Positions 56,452 to 64,000 of a stretch of 64,000 nt of DNA are shown piece by piece. The DNA is from Boletus sp. NGJ (lineage: Eukaryota > Basidiomycota > Agaricomycetes > Boletales > Boletaceae). Position 1 is the stretch's first letter. Each line of letters opens with the position of its first letter. The position numbers and the translations under genes were made by a program. Below the pieces are notes generated by a model that was not told where the DNA came from, searched no databases, and saw nothing but the letters and a program-made list of their open reading frames with translations. The stretch covers positions 1-64,000 of the forward strand of contig JAGTXK010000185.1 in assembly GCA_019096195.1 (NCBI GenBank), given 5' to 3'.

Positions 56452-57031
56452 GATCATATACATATCCTTCTTTCAAGAGGTGGTGCAAACCTCCCGACCC
56501 ACTCTTTGTCACGATTCGTCCAGCTGCATACGATGGTCCAGGCGCGTCAGGCGTGGGCCAATACGCAAGAGTACTATCTTTTCCATTAACTCAGATGTTT
56601 TGAGCAGAATTTGCTCTTCTGCCATTCGAAGCCTCGAGCTTGGAATTGAATCGCGCCACCCTGCACGTTGTATCACGCGTCACGTACTCAACACTACAGG
56701 TGAGAGGTCATGAGGAACGGAAGAAGGCGGGTGAGAAAGCAGATATACCTCACCTGCAGGAAAACGTTGGATTTTTGAACTCATTTCCGGCGACGTTAAT
56801 CAGAAAGGAGCACTCTAGGTCTGGTCTTGTAGCTCTAGGATGTTGACATGCATAGCCTGGCAAGTGTGGCATGAGCTAGTGGAAAGTGATTATTCCTCGA
56901 CCATTCTTGGATGGTACAAGCGGTGGAGCGATGCCAGGTCGAGTATAAGACCGAGTTATAGAAGGTGGGTAATACACATTACAAGTCTACTTCCCTGGCC
57001 TTTTTGAGTGTTTCACGACCTCTTCACGAGC
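56452..57031. other. Intergenic, no gene recognised
   Basis: Region between RRP6 and the MFS gene. Short plus-strand frames (77 and 68 codons) lack motifs. It probably contains the RRP6 3' end and the MFS promoter. Confidence 0.45.
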
Positions 57032-59041
57032 ATGTCTATCCCTACGATGACGAACCAAGCCTTCCGGGCTGACTGTTCTGTGCCTCGTCTTCCCGCTCCA
57101 TGCGGGCCACTGAAAGGTGCTGCCGAAGAATCCATTCCAGATATCGAACACGTTCCCGTGAATGACGACCCGCGTAGATGGAGCCTCATAAGAAAGGCAT
57201 GTAGTCATCTTGATAACTTTCACGTGTGCGGTGTTGATAATGATTATTCTATGATAGACAATAACGCTGTGGATCGTATCTATGGCGTCTTTGATTTCAA
57301 CCCTTGCGTCAAATATGCAAAACCGTAAGTCAAGTTCTCTTAAAGCTTGATGGGAACGACTGAGTAAAGCCCTGGATAGCTACGAATGCACTGATTCAGC
57401 AAGATTTGAATGCCACGGATATCCAGATCAGCTGGACACTCGCGGCATTCATCATCGTGCAGGGAACCTTTCCGCTCGCCTGGAGCGCTGCCAGCGAAAT
57501 CAAAGGTCGAAAGGTTCGTTACGCCTCCAAGTGGTTTAGCTCAGGTTTAAGAATAGAACAGCTGGTCTACATTGCAGCCACCACTATTTTCGTTCTGGCA
57601 TGCGCCATTTTGGCCAACGCTCGAACGATCAACGTGCTGATTGGTATGCGTGTCGTACAAGCAGCGGGGTTGGAATTTTCGTTCATGTGCAGGTCGTGGG
57701 CTGAATGAAGCGGTTTACAGATCTAGCGCAGCAATCGCAATTTCGGCAGCAACCCTGGCCGACATATATGAAACGCACGAACGAGGGACGATGATGGGCA
57801 TTTTCTACGCTGCACCGCTTCTTGGACCAGCCCTCGGACCTATTCTGGGGGGTTGTCTATCGCAAGCTTTTGGGTGGCCAGCGGGTTTTTATTTTCTCGC
57901 CGCATGCGGAGGTGTCATTTTGGGAGCATTCATATTTTTGTTCAAAGACACGTTCCGGTTTGAACGTAGCTTGACTTACCAAGCTGCGTTACGCCGGCGG
58001 ACGATTACCGCGGGAAACCTGAAGTCTACTACCGACTCCACGATTGCGGAGAGCAAAGGGGAGACAGAGGAAAAGCAAGCAGAAGTAAAGAAAGTGTCAC
58101 CGCAGCCAAGTTCAATCGAAGATGGGACAGCTGTAATCAAGGTTGAGTCGGGGTTGGACGACGTCAGACTGTCTTTCTCGGATATTAATCCGTTTCCACC
58201 GCTTTGGAAAATTATACAGCGGAAAAACAACGTTGCGATCCTGTTGGCAAACGGTGGGTGATGTGAATGGTTTTGCACGGTCAGAGTGTTGACTGCATGA
58301 CTAGGATTGGTGTTTGCATTCAGCTATTCTTTGTCATACACGTGCACGCGAACATTGAGCACGTATTACGGATATGACGCAAATTCTGTCGGGTTAGTTC
58401 TTCTCTCGCTGGGAGCTGGTAGGTGATTCACTGAATTGTGAAACACGAAGCTGATGGAAGCAGGAAGCGTCGGAGGGAGTGTGATTGGCGGTCGTTGGTC
58501 GGACCACGTCGTGACGAAGATGAAAACCGAAAACGAGGGTAACTGGTATCCCGAGGTGGGTGTGCCCCTGCTTTTGAAAACGAGGCGGGGACAATAATGG
58601 ATCACGAAAGATGCGCTTGAAGAGTGCGACACTCACAATGGTTTGGCTACCCGCGAGCGTCATTGGGTACGGATGGGTGGCAGAGAAGCACGTTCACGTG
58701 GGCGTGATCTGCCTAATGCTGTTCTTGTGCGGATTCTTTTCGATGTGAGCGACGTGGGATCAAAGCTGGTGGATGTGCTGACACGTTGTAGATGGATGTA
58801 CACGAGTACATTGGCGTACGTGGTAGACGCGAACCCGGGTCGCTCATGCAGCGCGGTCGCAACGAATAGTTCATTCCGGGGTACGCTCGCATTTGTATCT
58901 ACGATGGTTGCTGTCCCGCTGCAGGATGCAGTTGGAGATGGGTGGTTATACACTGGGTTTGCGGGGCTTCTTGTTGTGATGGAGCTGCTCATCATTCTTG
59001 TCCAACGCAACGGTGTCTCTTGGCGGGAGCAGAGCGCTTGA
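57032..59041 (+). CDS. MFS transporter (DHA1-like, fluconazole/polyamine type)
   Basis: A 12-14 helix proton antiporter of the plasma membrane, in the family that exports drugs or polyamines. Order: a polar N-terminus (SIPDIEHVPVNDDPRRWSLI), TITLWIVSMASLISTLASNM (TM1), ATDIQISWTLAAFIIVQGTF (TM2), PLAWSAASEIKGRK (loop motif A), VYIAATTIFVLACAILANAR, NVLIGMRVVQAAG, SSAAIAISAATLADIYETHE, RGTMMGIFYAAPLLGPALGP (motif C), and a long polar central loop. Next comes LVFAFSYSLSYTCTRTLSTY, then AGSVGGSVIGGRWSD, CGFFSIWMYTSTLAYVVDAN and LQDAVGDGWLYTGFAGLLVV. About nine short introns keep the frame, for example 57,526-57,561 and 57,672-57,721. The first intron (about 57,234-57,268) is the least certain. 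I see no disabling change. Substrate unknown. Confidence 0.82.
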
Positions 59042-59296
59042 ATGCATGGGATATGTTTTTTTATATATTTAAATAAATTGTATACGTGGCTGTGCCATTC
59101 TACCGGAGTTCACCGAAGTTGGTTGTGTGAGACTGCGAAACACGCCAGAATAATCGACACGCCCGTCGCCGTCGTCGTCGTCGTCGTCGAGCGCAACCGT
59201 GACACCATTTCGACGTCGTCGGTAACATTTAACTCAGCCCGTGGTAAAAGTCCCAGCGAAACTCAACTTTTTGCTCTCCTTTCCCTTCACGCCACC
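59042..59296. promoter_or_regulatory. 5' region of the RING gene with (CGT)n repeat
   Basis: Short intergenic stretch between the MFS stop and the RING gene start. It contains a CGT/GTC trinucleotide run at about 59,165-59,190. It must hold the promoter and 5' UTR; no TATA box in a convincing position. Confidence 0.45.
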
Positions 59297-62200
59297 ATGG
59301 GCCAGTCTCTCTCTCGTCGTCCAGCCCCCCCTCCATCAACAACGTCAGCATCTGTGCCCACCCCAGGAGATGCAAACAACACACACACAGCTCGTCGCTC
59401 TCTCCCCCACCGTATTTTCTCGTCTCTCCCAAAGCCGTTGTTGAGATCGCGTCCTTTTTCCTCCCTTACCCTACCGACTCGACCCGAACAGACGCTCAGA
59501 GGGAAGAAGCGCCGCTGGTGGCTCTCGCGTAGACACGACGTCCCAGCGAGCACCGAAGGAGCCGTTTCTGAATGTATGAACCCCTTGACGGAACATGACG
59601 AGCACCAGGTCGATCGTGACGTCGACGAATTTGGGGTCATCACACATCGCGTGCCCGACAGTCACCGTGAATCCCCAGCCGCATCCGCAAAGGGAAAGGA
59701 AAAGGCGAAAGACATTATTTCTGATATCGAGGACGACAACGAAGACAGCGACGAGACCCCCATTCCGTCCTCGTCAACTGCTCCCCCTCGTACCCAATCA
59801 GGTGCTGGCAAAGACCATGCTGACGGTGACCAAGTCGTCATCGCCCCAACGGTCCCTCCCCCGCCTTTTCCACCACCAACACAAGAGCCAGAACGATCTT
59901 TCGTCCCTCTCCCATCAGCACCCACCCCCCCGCCCCCGCCACAATCATCAACCCAACAGGCGAACACTAGCCCCCGACCTTTCCCACCCCCTGGAACCCT
60001 CGTCGTCGTCCAAGGTGTTGTGCACACGACAGATGTTCCTCGCTCTTCAGAACGTCCCGCACCCACATCCAATCCGACTTCCCCAACAACCAACGATGCC
60101 TCATCAAACACCAACACCAGTTTCGAGACCAGTACAACACGACCTTCTTCTGTCCCGCCCGGAACCAGTTCACGCAACCCTCTGTCAGGCATTTTACCGC
60201 GCCCTGCCAGCATGATTCCCGCAGTGCCTTCTTCGCCACACCCGGAGTCCATGGTCGGCTCCTCAAACACTGACTCTCAGGGTCGACAAGTTACTCTAAA
60301 CGCTAGTGGTGCAGCCGAGGACAGCGAAGAAGAGGATCGCACACATCCCCATCCCCATGGGATTTCAATGACACAGGGACCTGTCGGCGCATCCGGTCTA
60401 TCTGCGAGCAGTATTGATGTCTTGGGAACTTTATTGAGGTATGTCTTTTTTAAACAGTTGTTATTCACTCACGTCACCTTGCTCTCAATCCTCTCACTTT
60501 AAACAGCGTCGCGGCAGCAGCAACAGCTGCATCTCTTTTGACAGGTTCATCAGAACCCATATTCTCTTCGGGACTCACATCCTCTCAGCCTCCACCATCT
60601 TCCAATACCATCCCTCAACCTATGGGTCTAAATTCTAATGTTCCATCCGAACGCCCACTTTCCCCAACCCCGACCTCGGATGCAGGACGAATGAGGCACG
60701 TGTGGAGTAATCTTCGAGATCGACTTGGAGTCGGAAGTGGAGCTCGTAACTCGAATCACTCCAACGATACCACTTCAACCTCAGGTCCAGGTCAAAGTGC
60801 GCCGTCTCAGCTATCAGAAGTCGTACGACCCCGTGACCCACGCGAGATTATGCTTGCCGAAATGGCAAGAGCGTTCAACCTTGGGCTTGGACTTGGTGGG
60901 ACAGCAGCAAATACTCCATCTGCTGCTACTTCTGCAAGCTCCAACACCCCGGAGCTTGCGATGTCTGATGACGCCGATGTCCCAGCTGGAGATAGAGACG
61001 GACAACCACCAACACTTCCTCCGCCCGACAGCTTCGAGCGATTCCTCATGGATCTACAAACTGATCTTAGGGTTACGTTGATGCAAGAGCAGGAACCAGG
61101 TGTCCCTGGAGGGGCACCGCGAGACGCTGACCAGACTGCCGAGGATGTAGAGGAGGATCAGCCCATTCCCGAGTTGCAAAGCCTCTCTGATTCTGATTCT
61201 GAAGAGTTCGAAACGAGGCATTCCAACGGTGACGACGAAGACGAACCTGACTGCGAAGAGGATGTGGATGAAGAGGGCGACGAAGAGGACGTGCACACCG
61301 CACAAGAACAGCTCAGTGGGCGTGCATCTCCAGCACTCTCTGCCCTCGGTTCGGGTATCCATTCTCCTTTCGGTGTAAGAACCAGACCTGGATCATCCTC
61401 CTCTTTCCGCGCTAGTGGTATGCCTCCGCCTCACACAACACTCTCACAGTCAACATCCACAGCAATTTTTTCGGGTACCAACAGTGATATTGGCGCAACT
61501 AATTCCACCCCAGATATCAATAAGAACGGAGACGTCGATGTTGCACACGCGTCTTCCAGTGCTGCTATTGGAATGGGCACTCATGTTCTAGTAGACGATT
61601 TGAGCCCATCAGACATGCGGTCCGAAGAGGAGCTAGAAGGTCTGGGAGAACGGGCTGTATTAGGTGTGGCGCACAGCCTAGGGGGTTCGGCTGCGGGGCA
61701 GAGGGTGGAATCAGACACTGGTCGTACCATTTTGGGGGCCGCTGCTGTGTCGCCACTTGACGCCCAGGATCCTTCAAATGTACCAGTGACCGGGACTGCT
61801 TTCCTTCTAGGAACGTCGTCCCTGTCTGGTCCTTCGACGACCAACACTCCCATTTCATTGCCAGGAGGGCCGGCGTCAACTACACAGGTTCCTCCACAAT
61901 CATCGACCTCAACGTTGCCCCCGTCTTCGGATCCTGAAGCGACCACACAGAGCTCATCCTCCACAAACTCAATCCCAGAAGACTCGTCGATGCCTTTCCG
62001 TTTCCCGTTCACACCAAGTTCTGCTTCGCGTACCGAGCACACACCTGGAGGGGGCATTAACTGGTGGAGGATGTACCGATTCCCGGCAATAGCATCCCCA
62101 AATCTGGGACAACAAGGAGGGCCTCAAGGATCATCACCACTATCACAATCGGCTTTTCGCACCCCAACGCAAGGTCCGAGTCACACTTCTACGTCTCCCT

Positions 62201-63446
62201 GGACAAGCACCACAGATCAAAACCAGCAAAATGAAGTGATTACGCCACGTGGGATGGCCCAAATCCCCGGTATACATAGTGGGCTGGCACAGCCAGCACT
62301 AACGCCTTCTGCTGCTACATCCACCAACATGCCCGAGATGGTGTCTACTACCAATCAGAGTACTAGTACACCCCCATTCCCAAATAGTCAAGACTCCAAT
62401 CCCCCCACGAACACGAACACGAGCACCAACCCTCCAGAACACCGTAGTAACGTCGTCGTACCTGTCATCGTGGTTGGACTGCAGTCTGTGAACGTGGACA
62501 GACAGCCTCCACATATGCCTCCTCCACACGCAAACCACGCACCTGCAATAGACGACGAGGATGGAGAAGGTATGGACCTTGACGGTTTGGAACAACCAAT
62601 GTCGATGCCTCTGCACATTCCTGAGCCAGCCGAATTCCGTCACCATACAAACGAACAGGGCGGTCAACAACCAGCCCGCGGACGAACGTGGCACAGTCGT
62701 GCTGCTAATGCGATTAGGAATTTGAGGCCTTCGAGGAGAAACACAGATGCCACCAGCCCACAGCCACAAGAGACCCCTGGTTCGAGGACGTTCTTGATTT
62801 ATGTCATTGGGGGTACGTCTTTAGATCGCTCTTCTTCTCGTCGTCGCTGATGTGTGCGTTTGGTAGGGTATTACCCACCTGACCACCAGATCATTACAGG
62901 TGGTAACTTGGATTCCTTTGAGGCATTATGGTGGGTCCTTCATTTTCCTGTGCCTTTGTTGGGCAGGATATTCAAATCCCTGGGACGGATAGGGAGCTTG
63001 CCGAGTTGTTGGGTCAAGTAAAACCTCCAACTGTGTCCAAAGAAGATATTGACAAGTCTGGGCTCGAAATTATGCAAGCATCGATGCTCGCAGAATACGA
63101 GAAACAAGGGCGTGTTGCGAGCAACTGCATCGACAGAGTATGTATTTTTTCGACGAGGCAGAATTAGCAATAATCTTGCTCCAGTGCCTCATCTGTCTCG
63201 ACGATTACAACCCACAGGACGAGTTGCGAGTGCTGACATGTAAACATACATTCCACCAAGGCTGCGTGGACCGATGGCTCGAGACAGGCCGTAATAATTG
63301 CCCCGCATGTCGCACGAAGGTCTGTCCAGTGTGGTGAGCTGCCCATTCTGGTGCTGAACGATCATTTGCACCACCAGGGCGTTGGTAATGAAAATGCAGG
63401 ACCCAGTTCTGCAACATCACCAGACCGGCTATTGCAGGACATCTAG
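59297..63446 (+). CDS. Large RING-H2 protein (probable E3 ubiquitin ligase), N-myristoylation-type start
   Basis: A very long, mostly disordered protein of roughly 1,300 residues with a C-terminal RING-H2 finger. The start codon has a strong context (GCCACCATGG) and reads MGQSLSRR: glycine 2 and serine 6 fit the N-myristoylation pattern, so it may attach to membranes. Exon 1 (59,297-60,438) and exon 2 (60,507-62,812) are rich in Ser, Pro and Thr with acidic patches (DSDETP; EEDVDEEGDEEDVH near 61,260). After an intron comes GYYPPDHQIITGGNLDSFEA, then ELAELLGQVKPPTVSKEDID. The RING (63,185-63,315) reads CLICLDDYNPQDELRVLTCK, then HTFHQGCVDRW, then CPAC: the C3H2C3 pattern. It ends SPDRLLQDI, stop at 63,444. 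The conserved parts are the RING and the preceding 60 residues. I infer ubiquitin ligase activity from the RING alone. Confidence 0.85.
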
Positions 63447-63890
63447 CTGCTCCGCTAAATCTGCGCATTGACACGTATCACCATTCACTTCGCATTCAAA
63501 AGCCATTCCTTCATTTATTTCCGCATCGTCACATAAACAGAAAACCAGAACCCCCCAACTGTAGCATGTTGTCTGTTCTCATCCTGTCTTCTTTTATTTC
63601 CTTCCAAATTTTGCACTTTGTCGCGTGCCAGTGCCTCAACCTGCTCATATATATATTGGCTGCTTAGCACAGCACACTCGTTCCCCCTCACCTACAAACA
63701 TGGCGCAATCACGTTCCCCCTCGCTCAATTTTTTCACCGTCTTGTGTACCGTTAACTCGGGGATTAGTAATCATGAAGGACCCTTGAATCCATAACTTAT
63801 TCCCCCAACGCTGTTCGTTTGATGTAACCCGGTGGTGACTGGCTTTATCAAGGCAACGGGTATACACGCGATTTCGGACTATGTAGTTAC
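63447..63890. other. Intergenic, no gene recognised
   Basis: 3' flank of the RING gene. It is pyrimidine-rich near 63,480-63,640, with a tatatatatt run at about 63,650. No gene is supported. Confidence 0.5.
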
Positions 63891-63956
63891 TCATGCCCGC
63901 CTCGCAGTGATCCCGGCCTCTTTAAGCTTCGCTAATAGCTGGTCAACGTTTTCCAC
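63891..63956 (-). CDS. Possible last exon of a minus-strand gene running off the window
   Basis: On the minus strand an acceptor-like TCAACAG is followed by VENVDQLLAKLKEAGITARR and A, then TGA at 63,891. The amphipathic helix pattern and codon use look like real coding sequence. The rest of the gene would lie beyond 64,000, and the product cannot be named. Confidence 0.4.
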   Translation of the reverse strand: MENVDQLLAKLKEAGITARRA

Positions 63957-64000
63957 CTGTTGACGGCAAAGCATTCATGATCCGCCAGAACTAAAGATGA

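Noticed and set aside
57032-59041. MFS gene as a pseudogene
   Set aside because: At first the frames looked broken, but short GT-AG introns restore the family pattern through all helices without any lesion.
59662-60270. 202-codon minus-strand frame over the RING gene
   Set aside because: Glycine/valine-rich shadow of a Ser/Pro/Thr-rich exon; no domain.
63709-63894. 61-codon minus-strand gene at the right end
   Set aside because: No domain; a different frame there has a better claim as the last exon of a gene beyond the window.
1-64000. tRNA, rRNA or other RNA genes
   Set aside because: I saw no tRNA cloverleaf with A and B boxes and no rRNA-like block; a covariance-model scan would be needed to exclude small RNAs.

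Overview
The window reads as nuclear DNA of a mushroom-forming basidiomycete (Agaricomycete). Evidence: many short introns (about 45-60 bp) with GT..CTRAY..AG signals, relics of KDZ, Helitron and Tc1-like transposons in the forms common in Agaricomycetes, and housekeeping genes whose best matches from memory are basidiomycete versions. No sequence search was run; all names rest on motifs and recalled family sequences.

The window has two compartments with a sharp border near 31.7 kb. Positions 1-31,700 are AT-rich, poor in CpG and almost wholly transposon debris. In order: a decayed Helitron framed by mirror-image satellite-like arrays (about 0.09-9.06 kb) and interrupted by a solo LTR and a Tc1-like element; a minus-strand DIRS-like retroelement fossil (9.3-11.9 kb); satellite-like tracts; a minus-strand KDZ transposase relic (14.5-17.5 kb); a 358-bp tandem duplication; a 3.17-kb TIR element (19,040-22,207) that carries both a DDE transposase and a second, spliced, Agaricomycete-type gene of unknown function; a second solo LTR; a second inverted Tc1-like copy; a broken member of another expanded Agaricomycete family (26.2-28.7 kb); and a tandem array built on TTGCAAG, split by a CpG-rich 1.08-kb insertion. 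A 262-bp foldback MITE sits on the border.

Positions 31,700-64,000 are gene-dense and richer in GC and CpG: an SPX/EXS (SYG1/XPR1-type) phosphate exporter or sensor, an unrecognised intron-rich stretch, a FIST-domain protein, the mitochondrial processing peptidase beta subunit, an Aurora kinase, a secreted pectin methylesterase, a SAM methyltransferase, a nitronate monooxygenase, a CDC123/D123 protein, the exosome nuclease RRP6, an MFS transporter and a large RING-H2 protein with an N-myristoylation-type start. These genes are ordinary single-copy loci on both strands and do not form an evident biosynthetic cluster. At the right edge there is probably the last exon of a further minus-strand gene.

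The best candidate for something undescribed is the 19,040-22,207 element: matching 73-bp inverted ends with TA duplications enclose two convergent genes, which suggests that this Agaricomycete 'hypothetical protein' family travels (or travelled) as the second gene of a Tc1/mariner-type transposon.
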